Counted from the stretch's first letter, positions 44,145-53,948 are shown. The stretch: 64,000 nucleotides of DNA from Mesorhizobium sp. WSM3626 (GCF_000513935.1 NZ_AZUY01000002.1:115517-179516), one strand, 5' to 3'. The notes: generated by a model from the letters alone, not told the origin. Translations and numbers: made by a program.

Positions 44145-44897
44145 ATGTTCGACGGATACATCATCTGCGGCACGCCCAGAACCGGCAGCACCCTGCTGTG
44201 CAAGCTGCTGGCGGCCACCGGAACGACCGGCGATCCCCACTCCTTCTACCGGCGGCAGGATGTGTCGGAGTGGGCCGAGGATTGGGGACTGCCCGCTCGC
44301 GACACGATGGGCGAGCTTGAATTCCAGGTTGCCTATCTCAATGCGACGATTGGTGCCGGCAAGGGCGATACTGAAATCTTCGGCTTGCGCCTGATGCAGG
44401 AGAACCTGGGCGAGCTTTCAGCGATACTCGACGGGATTTTTCCGGAGCTGGCGTCGGACAAAGCGCGTTTCGAGAGGGCTTTTGGCCATGTCCTCTACAT
44501 ACACCTGTCGCGCGAAAACAAGCTCGCGCAGGCCGTCTCTCTGGTCAAAGCCCGGCAAACTGGTCTTTGGCATATCGCCCCCGACGGAACCGAAATCGAA
44601 AGGGTAGGGCCTGCCAGGGAACCTCACTATGATTTCGAGCGCATCAAGGGTGAGGTCGAAGAGTTGGAAGCCTATGATGGCGCCTGGAACATCTGGTTCG
44701 CGCAACAGGGCATAGCGCCATTGCGGATCTGCTATGAGCACCTTGCCGCCGAGCCGGCCGTGGCATTGCTGCGCATCTGCGAAGCCCTGGGCGTCCGGGC
44801 ACCGGATGCCCGGCATGTCAGGCCCGGCGCCGCCAAGCTCGCCGACGAGACAAGCCTGGACTGGATGCGCCGCTTTCATCTGGACGCAGCCGTCTGA
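44145..44897 (+). CDS. Stf0-like sulfotransferase
   Basis: 250 aa. PAPS-binding P-loop PRTGSTLLCKLLAATG (near residue 11), second PAPS loop around IHLSRENKLAQAVSLVKARQ (near 120). It resembles mycobacterial trehalose 2-sulfotransferase Stf0 and rhizobial relatives. It could sulfate trehalose, a glycolipid or another sugar. It starts at ATG 44145. A role in host interaction is possible but not shown; no nodulation genes are nearby. Confidence 0.85.
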   Translation: MFDGYIICGTPRTGSTLLCKLLAATGTTGDPHSFYRRQDVSEWAEDWGLPARDTMGELEFQVAYLNATIGAGKGDTEIFGLRLMQENLGELSAILDGIFPELASDKARFERAFGHVLYIHLSRENKLAQAVSLVKARQTGLWHIAPDGTEIERVGPAREPHYDFERIKGEVEELEAYDGAWNIWFAQQGIAPLRICYEHLAAEPAVALLRICEALGVRAPDARHVRPGAAKLADETSLDWMRRFHLDAAV

Positions 44898-44912
44898 GGC
44901 GTTGATGGATGG

Positions 44913-47252
44913 TCAGGCTGTCTTGGCCACCACCGTCTCGCTGAGCCAGGTGCCGATCTTGGCGCCGAGGCGATCGGGCGAAATGGGCTTGGGCAGATAG
45001 TCGTCCATGCCGGCCTCGATGCACTTGTCGCGGTCGCCCTTCAGCGCATGCGCGGTGACGCCGACGATCGGGATGTGACCGCCCGACGAAGCTTCGATCG
45101 CCCGAATGGCGCGTGTCGCCTCGTAGCCGTTCATTTCCGGCATCGAGACGTCCATCAGAACCAGCCTCGGGTGCAGCGACCGGTACATCTCGACCGCGGT
45201 GCGGCCATTGCCGGCGATGCGGTAGCTCAAGCCGAGCCCATTGAGGATTTGGCCGAACACCATCTGGTTCACGTCATTGTCCTCGGCGATGAGGATGTCG
45301 ATCGGGCTGTTCGGCGCCGCATTCGATTCTGGCACTGCCGCGACCGGTACGGCCGGGCCACGGATAACCGTGAAGGCCGGCGGAGCCGCCTGGGGCATCG
45401 GTTGGACCGGCTCGCGAATGAACTGCGCCTTGCCGGCCTGCGAACGCGCCTTCTGAATGACCGAGATGACCGTGCCGAGCAGGACCGCCGACCGCGCCGG
45501 CTTGGTCAGATGCGCCGATATGCCGAAGTCGATGATCATCTTGCCGAAATCGACCTGGTCGACCGAGGTCAGGATAACGACCGGGATGGCGGACAGCCGG
45601 CTGTCGGCGGCGATGGCCCGGGCGACATCGGCGCCGTTCATGCCGGGCATCTGATAATCGAGGATGATACAGTCGACGCTGGCGCCGAGTTGGCAGGCGC
45701 GATCGAGGAAGGCGAGGCCTACCGCGCCGCTTTCGGCGGCGGCGCAGTCGAAGCTCCAGCTTCTGAGCTGTTCGAGCAGGATCTCGCGGTTGACCGGATT
45801 GTCGTCGATGACCAGAACGCGCGCGCCGGTGACGTCGACCGGCACGATAGCATCGCGCGCCTCGGCACGGTGGACCGGCAGCGGCACGGCGAACCAGAAG
45901 ACGGAGCCGCGGCCGATCTCACTCTCGACGCCGATCTTGCCGGCCATCAGGTCGACGAGACGGGCGGCGATGGCGAGCCCAAGGCCGGTGCCTTCGTGAC
46001 GACGGGTCGAGGAGCCATCGACCTGGGCGAACTTCTCGAACACGTTCTGCAATTTCTCGGCCGGGATGCCGATGCCGGTGTCCTCGACGCGCAGCTTGAG
46101 CTGGACGACGTCGTTGACGGTTTCACCGCCGACATCGATCAGCACATGGCCCTTCTCGGTGAATTTGACCGCATTGCCGACCAGGTTGGTGACGATCTGC
46201 CGAAAGCGGCCGGCGTCGCCGACGACATGGGCCGGCAGCCTGGGGTCGACGCGCACGATAAGTTCCAGGTTCTTCTCGGCGACGCGCGCCGACACAAGCG
46301 TCGCCACATCCTCCACCGCTTCCGAGAGGCGGAAGGGGGCAGGATCGAGCGTCAGCTGCCCGGCATTGATCTTCGAGAAATCGAGAATGTCGTTGATGAT
46401 GGTGAGAAGCGCGTTGCCTGATTTGACGATGACGTCGGTGAAGGTCTTCTGGCGCGGGTTCAACTCGGTCTTGGCCAGCAATTCGGCCATGCCGAGCACG
46501 CCGTTCATCGGCGTGCGGATCTCGTGGCTCATATTGGCCAGGAATTCCGACTTGGCGCGGTCGGCCGCCTCGGCCTTGAACAAGGATTCGGCCGACTGGG
46601 CAAAAGCGCGGCGGATCGCCTGTTCCATCGGCCGGAAGATCCAGAAGGCGACGATGGCCAGGACGGCGAACAACAGGCCGCTCGCCCACAAAAGCAGCCG
46701 GTCGCTGGAGGCGTCCGCCAGATGGCGTTCCTCGTCCATCGCGGTGCGGACACGCACCAGCATGGGCTGAACGAACAGGTCGTTCTGGTTGCGGATTTCG
46801 CGAGGGCTCCATTCATCGGTCTTTTGCGCCACCGACATCAGATTGAAGTTGCGAACCATGTCACGCGGCGACCAGAACAGATCGCCGTTGACGGAAGCGG
46901 CTGCCAGTTCGTTGACGGTCTTGGCCGACAGGCGCTGACGTATCGCCGCGAACTGGGCGGTCAGTGCCTCGATCTCGCCGGTCAGACGCTCGGAATGGCC
47001 GCGCGCCGAAGCCGTCAGCGCATCGCGCGTCTCGATCCGCCAGGCGGAACTGGTTGTCTCGGCGAAGCTGGTGGCATTGCGCAGGTCGCGGGTGAAAACG
47101 ACGAGATTGCTGCTCAGCGCATCGATTTCATGGCGCAAGGAATTGACGCGGTTGAGCGCACCCATGATGGCGGCCGAAGCCAGCGCGAAAATCAACAATC
47201 CTGAAAGATAACGTATCCGGACGGACCGGATGAAAGAAGAATATTCCGGCAT
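44913..47252 (-). CDS. Hybrid sensor histidine kinase with two receiver domains
   Basis: 779 aa. Two membrane helices (near residues 18-38 and 187-208) frame a periplasmic sensor of about 150 residues. Then come HisKA with catalytic His in [17 protein letters not shown] (near residue 250), HATPase_c, and two receivers: REC1 [11 protein letters not shown] with phospho-Asp in [17 protein letters not shown]2 [15 protein letters not shown] with Asp in [13 protein letters not shown]. No HPt domain is fused, so an outside phosphotransfer partner is needed. The signal is unknown. Confidence 0.93.
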   Translation of the reverse strand: MPEYSSFIRSVRIRYLSGLLIFALASAAIMGALNRVNSLRHEIDALSSNLVVFTRDLRNATSFAETTSSAWRIETRDALTASARGHSERLTGEIEALTAQFAAIRQRLSAKTVNELAAASVNGDLFWSPRDMVRNFNLMSVAQKTDEWSPREIRNQNDLFVQPMLVRVRTAMDEERHLADASSDRLLLWASGLLFAVLAIVAFWIFRPMEQAIRRAFAQSAESLFKAEAADRAKSEFLANMSHEIRTPMNGVLGMAELLAKTELNPRQKTFTDVIVKSGNALLTIINDILDFSKINAGQLTLDPAPFRLSEAVEDVATLVSARVAEKNLELIVRVDPRLPAHVVGDAGRFRQIVTNLVGNAVKFTEKGHVLIDVGGETVNDVVQLKLRVEDTGIGIPAEKLQNVFEKFAQVDGSSTRRHEGTGLGLAIAARLVDLMAGKIGVESEIGRGSVFWFAVPLPVHRAEARDAIVPVDVTGARVLVIDDNPVNREILLEQLRSWSFDCAAAESGAVGLAFLDRACQLGASVDCIILDYQMPGMNGADVARAIAADSRLSAIPVVILTSVDQVDFGKMIIDFGISAHLTKPARSAVLLGTVISVIQKARSQAGKAQFIREPVQPMPQAAPPAFTVIRGPAVPVAAVPESNAAPNSPIDILIAEDNDVNQMVFGQILNGLGLSYRIAGNGRTAVEMYRSLHPRLVLMDVSMPEMNGYEATRAIRAIEASSGGHIPIVGVTAHALKGDRDKCIEAGMDDYLPKPISPDRLGAKIGTWLSETVVAKTA

Positions 47253-47362
47253 GCGCAACCCCAACACATACGCATTCTAAGAATTGGGATTACGCTTCAT
47301 TTACATTAAGATTTCGTTGGCACAACCACAGGTGCAAAGCGCAACCCGATATGGGCCTTCCG

Positions 47363-48280
47363 TCAGCTGTTGCGGGTTGCCACGAAGGTCGCGGCGGCCT
47401 TCAGCAGGGCCGCCTTTTCGCCATAGGGTTCGAGCAGCGCGTGCGCCTGGCCGACAAGACCGTCGAGCTGCCTGCGTGCCCAATCCGCGCCGTGCAAGGC
47501 AACCAGCGTCCCCTTGCCCGCGGCGGCATCCTTGCCGGTCGCCTTGCCCATCTGCCTGGCGTCGGCCGTCAGGTCCAGCAGGTCGTCGGCGAGTTGGAAG
47601 GCAAGGCCGATCGCCGACCCGAACTCGGCCAGCCTTTCCCGGTCATCGGACTGTGCGCCGGCCAGGATTGCACCCGCCTCGCAGGCGAAGCGGATCAACG
47701 CGCCGGTCTTCATCGCCTGCAGCCGGATGATGCCGGCCTCGTCCGGTCGCACCAGCTCGGCTTCGAGATCAAGCTTCTGGCCGCCGACCATGCCACCGGC
47801 CCCGGCGGCGCGGGCCAGCGCCAGCACCAGCGCGCACCGCCGCTCGGCCGGCAGCGCGGTCGCTTCGCCGGCGAGAATATCGAAGGCGAGCGTCAGCAGT
47901 GCGTCGCCGGCCAGGATGGCGGTGGCCTCGTCAAAGGCTTTGTGCACGGTCGGCTGGCCGCGGCGCAGGTCATCATCGTCCATTGCCGGCAGGTCATCAT
48001 GGATCAGCGAATAGCAATGCACGCATTCGAGTGCCGCCGCGACGCGCAGTGCCGCTTCACCGTCGGCGGAAAACAGTGCCGCGCTTTCCATGACTAGGAA
48101 GGGGCGAAGGCGCTTGCCGCCGTTCAGCACGCCATGCCGCATCGCCGCCATCAGGCGATCGGGCCGCGCGATCTCGCCCGATAGCGGGCGGTCGTCGAGC
48201 AACCGGCGCAGCATCACCTCGGCGGCGGCCGCGCGCCTGATGAGCGCCATTTCGAACGCCATTTCGTCCTCATTCGTCAT
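47363..48280 (-). CDS. Polyprenyl (farnesyl/geranylgeranyl) diphosphate synthase
   Basis: 305 aa; head-to-tail prenyl transferase. First Asp-rich motif in IHDDLPAMDDDDLRRGQPT (near residue 93), second in FQLADDLLDLT (near 226), and GGKRLRP at the N terminus. The Phe/Tyr spacing before the first motif (CVHCYSLIHDD) fits farnesyl diphosphate synthase IspA. The start is ATG 48280. It makes C15 (or C20) precursors for quinones and the cell-wall carrier; ispG nearby supplies the path. Confidence 0.9.
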   Translation of the reverse strand: MTNEDEMAFEMALIRRAAAAEVMLRRLLDDRPLSGEIARPDRLMAAMRHGVLNGGKRLRPFLVMESAALFSADGEAALRVAAALECVHCYSLIHDDLPAMDDDDLRRGQPTVHKAFDEATAILAGDALLTLAFDILAGEATALPAERRCALVLALARAAGAGGMVGGQKLDLEAELVRPDEAGIIRLQAMKTGALIRFACEAGAILAGAQSDDRERLAEFGSAIGLAFQLADDLLDLTADARQMGKATGKDAAAGKGTLVALHGADWARRQLDGLVGQAHALLEPYGEKAALLKAAATFVATRNS

Positions 48281-48358
48281 GGCCGGGACCGGTAGCCGAC
48301 ACTCAGACGTTGCGCAAGAAGGCAAGCGCCATTATGCCGGAGCAAGGAGAGGTGCGGG

Positions 48359-49120
48359 TTGGGCGGCTTGGCGGAACCGATCGTCGATCATGAGACCGAA
48401 AAGCTGGACATGGCGACGAGATCGCGAGGCTTGAACCGTCGCAGTCTCAGGCGCTGGGTCCGGCGCGGCATCGTCGTGGCCGCCGTGCTGGCGCTTATCC
48501 CGGTGGTGCTGACCTTTCTCTACCTGCCGTTCTTCGTGCATCCGGTATCGACGCTGATGCTGAAGGACCTTGCAACCTTCTCCGGCTACGACCGGCGCTG
48601 GGTTTCCATTGATGACGTGGCACCCGTGCTCGCCCATTCGGTCATCATGTCGGAGGATGGGCAGTTCTGTTTCCACCGCGGCGTCGATCTCGGCGAGCTC
48701 AGGGGCGTCGTCGACGATGCGCTGGCCGGCGAGGCGACACGCGGCGCCTCGACCATCACCATGCAGACGGTGAAGAACCTCTTCCTCTGGTCACGGCCGC
48801 TGGGCAGCGTGCGCAAGATCGTCGAACTGCCGCTGGCCGTCTATTTCGACGCGGTGATGTCGAAACGGCGCATCATGGAGATCTATCTCAACATCGCCGA
48901 ATGGGGGCCGGGCATCTACGGCATCGAGGCGGCGGCGCAGCACCATTTCGGCATTTCCGCAAAGCAGTTGTCGCGCCGGCAGGCGGCCCTTCTCGCCGTC
49001 ACTCTGCCAAACCCGATCGCCCGCAATCCGGCAAAACCCGGACCGGGCCTCAGACGGCTTGCCAACCTGATCGAGCGGCGCGCCGGGCGCTCGGGCGCTT
49101 ATGTCGGCTGTCTGGACTAG
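48359..49120 (+). CDS. mtgA: Monofunctional biosynthetic peptidoglycan transglycosylase
   Basis: 253 aa; glycosyltransferase family 51 enzyme that polymerises lipid II. One N-terminal membrane helix ([20 protein letters not shown]), then catalytic Glu in [14 protein letters not shown] (near residue 97) and [16 protein letters not shown] (near 126). The start is drawn at TTG 48359 because AAGGAG lies about 9 nt upstream; ATG 48410 gives a 236-aa form without a strong site. No transpeptidase domain. Confidence 0.93.
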   Translation: MGGLAEPIVDHETEKLDMATRSRGLNRRSLRRWVRRGIVVAAVLALIPVVLTFLYLPFFVHPVSTLMLKDLATFSGYDRRWVSIDDVAPVLAHSVIMSEDGQFCFHRGVDLGELRGVVDDALAGEATRGASTITMQTVKNLFLWSRPLGSVRKIVELPLAVYFDAVMSKRRIMEIYLNIAEWGPGIYGIEAAAQHHFGISAKQLSRRQAALLAVTLPNPIARNPAKPGPGLRRLANLIERRAGRSGAYVGCLD

Positions 49121-49260
49121 CCGGTACAAAAAAGATTCACCGCAGTGCTGGCCAAAACGGTGTCAGGCGTGTATAGGCACCCGACTTTCTCAGATTTAGG
49201 CCCCGACATGGCCCTTTCACGAGGGCGGGCGGGCTTTTGACCATGTAGTGGAGCATATCC

Positions 49261-49443
49261 ATGGCCGTTCCGAAACGCAAAACCTCTCCGTCCAAGCGCG
49301 GCATGCGCCGCTCGGCCGACGCCCTCAAGGCCCCGACCTATGTCGAGGACAAGAATTCCGGCGAAATGCGCCGCCCGCACCACATCGACCTGAAGACCGG
49401 CATGTACCGTGGTCGCCAGGTGCTGACGCCCAAGGAAAGCTGA
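49261..49443 (+). CDS. rpmF: 50S ribosomal protein bL32
   Basis: 60 aa ([20 protein letters not shown], conserved). It lacks the four-Cys zinc ribbon, so it is the zinc-free form seen in many alphaproteobacteria. GGAG lies 9 nt before ATG 49261. Two terminators follow. Confidence 0.97.
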   Translation: MAVPKRKTSPSKRGMRRSADALKAPTYVEDKNSGEMRRPHHIDLKTGMYRGRQVLTPKES

Positions 49444-49457
49444 GCCCAGCTTTTTTT
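49437..49457 (+). terminator. Rho-independent terminator of rpmF
   Basis: AAGCTG-AGCC-CAGCTT (49437-49452) then TTTTT. The stem overlaps the rpmF stop. Confidence 0.8.
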
Positions 49458-49473
49458 CGAAGGTTAGAGTTGC

Positions 49474-49501
49474 AAAAGACCGGCCTCTGGCTGGTCTTTT
49501 T
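49474..49501. terminator. Second terminator after rpmF
   Basis: AAAAGACC (49474-49481) pairs with GGTCTTTT (49493-49500), with inner GCC/GGC pairs. A-rich and T-rich ends allow bidirectional use. Confidence 0.8.
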
Positions 49502-49693
49502 GCGTTTGGTGCGGCGTGCGCGCCGGCTACTTCAAGCGCCGAGTTTTCGTCTCTCGTTTTCAAGTCGGCCGGGCAAACGGCTGACATGGTTGTTGCGTCC
49601 GGTCTTCGACCGTGTTTGCGGCCGTGCACGAAAAATCTTGACGCCGTGCCTGTGGAGCATTCTACAGAAGGTGCCCCCATATGGAGACGCCAG

Positions 49694-50095
49694 ATGTTCG
49701 GTGCCGTCCCGCTTTTGATCGTGCCTTTCGTGCTCTACAATCTCGGCCTGCTCGGTATATTCGGCGGCGGCGACGATCCGTGGGCGAGCGAGATATTCTC
49801 GTTCCGCATGATGTCGGGCGGGGTGTTCTCGATGACGCTCGGCGACCTGATCGTGCTGATCGGGCTGATCTTCCTGTTCCTCGAAATGGTGAAGTCGGCG
49901 CGCACGACCACGGCCTCGATCATGGACCATCTTCTGTCGACGCTTGTCTTCGTCGCTTTCCTGGTCGAGTTCCTGCTGGTGAAGGGTGCCGCCCACTCCA
50001 TCTTCTTCACGCTGATGATCATCGCGCTGTTCGACGTGCTGGCCGGGTTCGCGGTGTCGATGCGGTCGGCCAGCCGCGACATCAATTTGAATTGA
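49694..50095 (+). CDS. Conserved membrane protein, unknown function
   Basis: 133 aa with four hydrophobic helices (AVPLLIVPFVLYNLGLLGIF; LIVLIGLIFLFLEMV; LVFVAFLVEFLLV; IFFTLMIIALFDVLAGFA). I do not assign a family. It starts at ATG 49694 with GGAG 8 nt upstream. Convergent with the GlcG-like gene. Confidence 0.8.
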   Translation: MFGAVPLLIVPFVLYNLGLLGIFGGGDDPWASEIFSFRMMSGGVFSMTLGDLIVLIGLIFLFLEMVKSARTTTASIMDHLLSTLVFVAFLVEFLLVKGAAHSIFFTLMIIALFDVLAGFAVSMRSASRDINLN

Positions 50096-50098
50096 GGC

Positions 50099-50530
50099 TC
50101 AGCCCGGGTCAGCGGTGAAGCCGGCGGCTTCAATGCCGGCAATCGCGGCTGCCTCGTCATTGTCTGACGTGTCGCCGGAAATACCGACGGCGCCGATGAT
50201 GATGCCGCCTTTGTCGCGGATCAGCACGCCGCCGACGACCGGCAGCACGCGTCCCCCCGACACGTCGGAAATGCCGGCAACCAGATGCGGACGTTCCTTG
50301 GCGAAGGCCTCGACCTTGCGCGAGCCCATGCCGATGGCCAGCGCGCCATAGGCCTTGCCTGCCGACATTTGCGGGCGCAGGAACGAAGCGCCGTCCTGGC
50401 GCTGGAAGGCGACCAGGTGCCCGCCGGCGTCGAGCACCGAGACGCCGAGCGGCTTGAGCTTGAGATCGGCGCCCCTGGCGAAAGCGGCGTTGATGATCTC
50501 GACGGCCTTTTCGAGCGATAGTGCGGTCAT
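50099..50530 (-). CDS. GlcG/HbpS family heme-degrading or sensor protein
   Basis: 143 aa, whole protein is one GlcG/HbpS domain (LKPLGVSVLDAGGHLVAFQR; GGVLIRDKGGIIIGAVGISG; DNDEAAAIAGIEAAG). Family members bind heme or flavin, or accompany glycolate and diol use; none of these pathways is near. Start ATG 50530 with AGGAG. Confidence 0.88.
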   Translation of the reverse strand: MTALSLEKAVEIINAAFARGADLKLKPLGVSVLDAGGHLVAFQRQDGASFLRPQMSAGKAYGALAIGMGSRKVEAFAKERPHLVAGISDVSGGRVLPVVGGVLIRDKGGIIIGAVGISGDTSDNDEAAAIAGIEAAGFTADPG

Positions 50531-50694
50531 GGCGATCTCCTGTTGAACAGCCCAATCATCGGCGACCAGCCGGACGAGGCAATCCCGGTTTCGGTTGAAA
50601 TTGCTTCCTGTGAAGCCGCGGGATCAAGGCGCGCCTGTCCGACGGCGTCACGACTGCTCGATTCAAGGCGAGGAATTGGCGGAAAGGCGGGGCG

Positions 50695-50949
50695 TTACTT
50701 TTTCTTGGCGCGGGCCGGCTTCTTGGCGGGGACGGCAGGCGTGTTGGCTAGATCTTCGGCTTCCTTGGCGAGCCGCAGCGCTCGCAGCTTGTCGGTCTTG
50801 GCCTTACGGGCGTCGCTCTCGGCGACGTATTCGGCCATGGCCTTCTGACGGACCGTCGCTGCCTCTTCCTGCTTCTTGAAGCGTAGATCGGCACGCGCGC
50901 GGGCAGTATCCCTAGAGTTCTCAACCAAGAGTCTATCCAATCCCGTCAC
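50695..50949 (-). CDS. Small basic helical protein, unknown
   Basis: 84 aa from GTG 50949. The sequence is highly charged and helical (DTARARADLRFKKQEEAATV) with a Lys/Ala/Pro-rich end (PAKKPARAKKK). It resembles small basic rhizobial proteins of unknown role, perhaps nucleic-acid binding. The frame is open upstream to 51123 but that part looks noncoding. Confidence 0.65.
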   Translation of the reverse strand: MTGLDRLLVENSRDTARARADLRFKKQEEAATVRQKAMAEYVAESDARKAKTDKLRALRLAKEAEDLANTPAVPAKKPARAKKK

Positions 50950-51004
50950 GTGTGATTTCCGTCCCTTGTAGCAGAGCCGGCCTTTCAACGGGGAAAATAG
51001 TTGA

Positions 51005-51526
51005 TCAGCCGGCCGGGCTGGCGTTGAGCGCCTTTTCGGCAACGACCGCTTCATAGGCGGCCCGCAGCGTCGCGCGGACAGAGGGGCCGGGCGCTGTATC
51101 GAGGGGTGTGCCGAGGTGCTCATGGCGCAACTCGGCCATGAATTTCTCCCACATTGGCGGTCCGCCCTTTTCCAGGAGTTCGGCGCGGATCGAAAGTTCC
51201 TCGCTGGTCGGCAGCCAGACGCGGCCCCAGGCGCCGAGATGGGCCAGGATGGGCACCAGCGTGATAGCCATCTCGGTCAGGCTGTAGATCGCCTTCTGCT
51301 TGTGCGAAGGATCGTCCGCCTTGGTCAGCATGCCGAGCTCCATCAGCCGCTTCAACCGGTCGGCGAGGATGTTGGAGGCAATGCCTTCCATCGACCCGTT
51401 GAGCAGTTCACGAAAATGGCGCCTGCCGCCAAAAATCATGTCGCGCAGGATGATCAGGCTCCAGCGGTCGCCGAACACCTCCAGCGAGAGGTTGATCGGG
51501 CAGCCGGACCGGCGATCGAGGGTCAT
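51005..51526 (-). CDS. HxlR-family transcriptional regulator
   Basis: 173 aa. Conserved CPINLSLEVFGDRWSLIILRD, RRHFRELLNGSMEGIASNIL and LMELGMLTKADD form the winged HTH of HxlR. A C-terminal extension of about 70 residues is longer than usual. It is divergent from an alpha/beta hydrolase gene with a repeat-rich operator between. Confidence 0.92.
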   Translation of the reverse strand: MTLDRRSGCPINLSLEVFGDRWSLIILRDMIFGGRRHFRELLNGSMEGIASNILADRLKRLMELGMLTKADDPSHKQKAIYSLTEMAITLVPILAHLGAWGRVWLPTSEELSIRAELLEKGGPPMWEKFMAELRHEHLGTPLDTAPGPSVRATLRAAYEAVVAEKALNASPAG

Positions 51527-51544
51527 TCCATTTTCTCACAAAAC

Positions 51545-51585
51545 CGGTTGCATTATCGCATCGGTTTCATTATCGTGCAACCGAT
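51545..51585. promoter_or_regulatory. Operator-like repeats between HxlR and hydrolase genes
   Basis: CGGTTGCATTATCG (51545-51558) and CGGTTTCATTATCG (51562-51575) are direct repeats (13/14). The second, extended as ATCGGTTTCA, forms a dyad with TGCAACCGAT (51576-51585). Likely HxlR sites. Confidence 0.6.
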
Positions 51586-51617
51586 TGCAAAATGCAAGCA
51601 GAGGAGGAGGCCATGAG

Positions 51618-52454
51618 ATGACAACCAAAGACCGTCCGGAGATCATATCCGAGACCTTCGGCGATCCGGCGGATCCGGCACTGCTGCTTATCATGGGCGC
51701 TATGGCCTCGATGCTTTGGTGGCCGGAGGTGTTTTGCCGGAAGCTGGCGGATGCCGGCCTATACGTGATCCGCTACGACAATCGCGACACCGGCCGGTCG
51801 ACCAAATATCCGGTGGGACAGCCGCCCTATACTTTCGACGACATGGCCGAGGACGCAATTGCCGTTCTCGACAGCCACGGCATCGGCAAGGCGCATGTCG
51901 TCGGCATGTCGATGGGTGGCATGATCGCGCAACTCGTCGCGCTCAAGCACCCCTCCCGTGTCGCATCGCTGACGGTGATCAGCAGTTCGCCCGTGGGGAC
52001 CGACACTTCGCATTTGCCGCAGACGACCGACGCCTATTTGGAGCATTCGGCCGATGGGGCCAAAGTCGATTGGGCGGACCGCCGCCAGGTCATCGATTTC
52101 ATGGTCAGGGATGCGCGGGCAATCGCCAGCACTGCCCATCCGTTCGATGAGGAGGGGATGAGAGCGTTCATCGAACGGGATTATATCAGGTCCGGCGGCT
52201 TCCTGAGCGCCACCAATCATTTCATGCTCAAGGGCACGGATCAGTGGAAGGGTCGCCTGCACGAGATGAAAGCGCCATTGCTGGTCATCCACGGCACGTC
52301 GGATCCGATCTTTCCGGTCGAGCATGGCGAGGCCCTGGCCCAAGCTGTTGCCGGCGCGAAACTCCTTCGCGTCGAAGGCGGCGGTCACGAACTGCATCCG
52401 GATGACTGGCCTGACATGGAAGCCGCCATCGTCGCGCACGTCCGATCCAGCTGA
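51618..52454 (+). CDS. Alpha/beta hydrolase (RdmC/PcaD-like)
   Basis: 278 aa. Nucleophile elbow VGMSMGGMIAQ (near residue 97), catalytic Asp region IHGTSDPIFP, His in GGGHELHPD. Related to methylesterases and enol-lactone hydrolases of antibiotic and aromatic paths. GAGGAGGAGG precedes ATG 51618. Regulated by the divergent HxlR gene by inference. Confidence 0.9.
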   Translation: MTTKDRPEIISETFGDPADPALLLIMGAMASMLWWPEVFCRKLADAGLYVIRYDNRDTGRSTKYPVGQPPYTFDDMAEDAIAVLDSHGIGKAHVVGMSMGGMIAQLVALKHPSRVASLTVISSSPVGTDTSHLPQTTDAYLEHSADGAKVDWADRRQVIDFMVRDARAIASTAHPFDEEGMRAFIERDYIRSGGFLSATNHFMLKGTDQWKGRLHEMKAPLLVIHGTSDPIFPVEHGEALAQAVAGAKLLRVEGGGHELHPDDWPDMEAAIVAHVRSS

Positions 52455-52542
52455 GACTTCGCGGGTCAGCCTTGATGAGCAGGCTCACCGAAATAGTTAA
52501 GCGGATGATTCAGTATTGCCGCAGAAACAGACGAGTACAAGA

Positions 52543-53199
52543 ATGTCCCTGACGCTGCATTTCCATCCGCTGGCCTCCTTCTGCTGGAAGCCGCTGATCG
52601 CCCTCTACGAGAACGCCACGCCTTTTTCGCCGGTCATTGTCGATCTCGGCGACGAGCAATCGCGCGCGGCCTTCCTGAAGGTTTCGCCGACCGGCAAGAT
52701 GCCGGCGCTGCGCGACGACGCGCGTGACCGTACGGTGCTGGAATCAACCATTGTCGTGGAATATCTGGCCGCGCACTATCCGGGACCGGTCGACCTCGTG
52801 CCCGCCGACATCGACCTGGCGCTGGCGGTCCGCCAGGCCGACCGCTTCTATGATTTCTACGTGCAGGAGCCGATGCAGAAGATCGTCGGCGACAGGTTGC
52901 GGCCGCTGGACAAGACCGATCCATTCGGTGTCGAGCAGGCGCGCGGCCAGTTGCGCAATTCCTACGCCATCATCGAAAAAGAGATGCGGTCGAGAGAATG
53001 GGCTGTGGGCGATGCCTTCACCATGGCCGATTGCGCGGCGTCTCCGGCGCTCTTCTACGCCAACAAGGTCGAGCCGTTCGGCGACAAATATCCTGCCGTG
53101 AAGCGCTATCACGACCGCCTGCTGCAGCGCGCCGCCTTCATCAGGGTGATCGAGGAGGCGCAGCCCTATTTCAAGCTCTTCCCCTACAACAACGGCTGA
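52543..53199 (+). CDS. Glutathione S-transferase family protein
   Basis: 218 aa. N-terminal thioredoxin-like domain (FHPLASFCWKPLIALYENATPF; residues 1-80, SPTGKMPALRDD with cis-Pro) and helical C-terminal domain (AVGDAFTMADCAASPALFYA). The start ATG 52543 matches the conserved N terminus. An ArsR gene follows after 5 nt, so regulator and enzyme are co-expressed. Confidence 0.92.
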   Translation: MSLTLHFHPLASFCWKPLIALYENATPFSPVIVDLGDEQSRAAFLKVSPTGKMPALRDDARDRTVLESTIVVEYLAAHYPGPVDLVPADIDLALAVRQADRFYDFYVQEPMQKIVGDRLRPLDKTDPFGVEQARGQLRNSYAIIEKEMRSREWAVGDAFTMADCAASPALFYANKVEPFGDKYPAVKRYHDRLLQRAAFIRVIEEAQPYFKLFPYNNG

Positions 53200-53204
53200 T
53201 CGCG

Positions 53205-53528
53205 ATGCTGCATGATCCCGCCCAGCTCGACCTGATGTTTCAGGTGCTCGCCGATCCGGCGCGGCGGCAGATGGTCGACCGGCTGTCACGCGGCCCCGCC
53301 TCGGTGAGCCAGTTGGCCGAGCCGCTGGCCATGTCGCTGTCGGCGGTCGTCCAGCACCTCAATCTCCTGGAGGCGAGCGGCCTCGTGCGTACGCAGAAGG
53401 TCGGGGGGGTGCGCACTTGCCAGATCGAGCCGAAGGCACTGCGAGCGGCCGAGCACTGGATCAACGAGCGGCGCCTCTCATGGGAACGCCGGCTGGATCG
53501 GCTCGGTGACTTCCTGGCCGAGAGCTAG
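53205..53528 (+). CDS. ArsR-family regulator
   Basis: 107 aa winged HTH (LADPARRQMVDRLSRGPASV, AMSLSAVVQHLNLLEASGLV). No metal-binding Cys pair, so a non-metal type. It is immediately downstream of the GST gene and probably autoregulates the pair. Confidence 0.9.
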   Translation: MLHDPAQLDLMFQVLADPARRQMVDRLSRGPASVSQLAEPLAMSLSAVVQHLNLLEASGLVRTQKVGGVRTCQIEPKALRAAEHWINERRLSWERRLDRLGDFLAES

Positions 53529-53601
53529 ACAGGGCGGGTACCGCGGCTAAAGCGCGTCGCGTCGAAAAGGATACTTGCGACCCGCCTTAGGTCTTTGCCC
53601 G

Positions 53602-53644
53602 ATGCATGTCGCGCAAAACCGAGATCACTTTGCGCGACATGCAT
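53602..53644. repeat. Perfect inverted repeat (ATGCATGTCGC family)
   Basis: ATGCATGTCGCGCAAA (53602-53617) and TTTGCGCGACATGCAT (53629-53644), perfect 16-bp arms, 11-nt loop. It lies between two convergent ArsR genes. A diverged relative is at 58831-58878. Family is common in Mesorhizobium intergenic DNA, from memory. Confidence 0.85.
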
Positions 53645-53653
53645 TAGAAATAA

Positions 53654-53917
53654 TCAGGCTTCCCAGAATTGATCGAGCCAGATGTTGAGTCTCAGGAAGC
53701 CGGCATTGCTCACTGTATAGACACGCCTCGTGCCTTCAGCCTTGGCGTTGACCAGTCCGGCATCGAGCAACACTTTCAGATGCTGTGACACGGCCGGACG
53801 GGAGACCGGCAGCCCGGCCGCCAATTCGTTGACGGTCTTCGGACCGCGTCGAAGTTCTTCCAGAAGATGGCGCCGATTGGGGTCGGCGATCGCCATGAAG
53901 GCGTCGGAAAACATCAT
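53654..53917 (-). CDS. ArsR-family regulator, short
   Basis: 87 aa, shorter than typical (about 100). HTH in LPVSRPAVSQHLKVLLDAGL, wing GTRRVYTV. Ends in LNIWLDQFWEA, as in SdpR-like members. Downstream of the MFS gene by 31 nt, possibly co-transcribed. Confidence 0.88.
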   Translation of the reverse strand: MMFSDAFMAIADPNRRHLLEELRRGPKTVNELAAGLPVSRPAVSQHLKVLLDAGLVNAKAEGTRRVYTVSNAGFLRLNIWLDQFWEA

Positions 53918-53948
53918 GCCTCATTTGTGAGGCAAAGTTTTTCAAATC

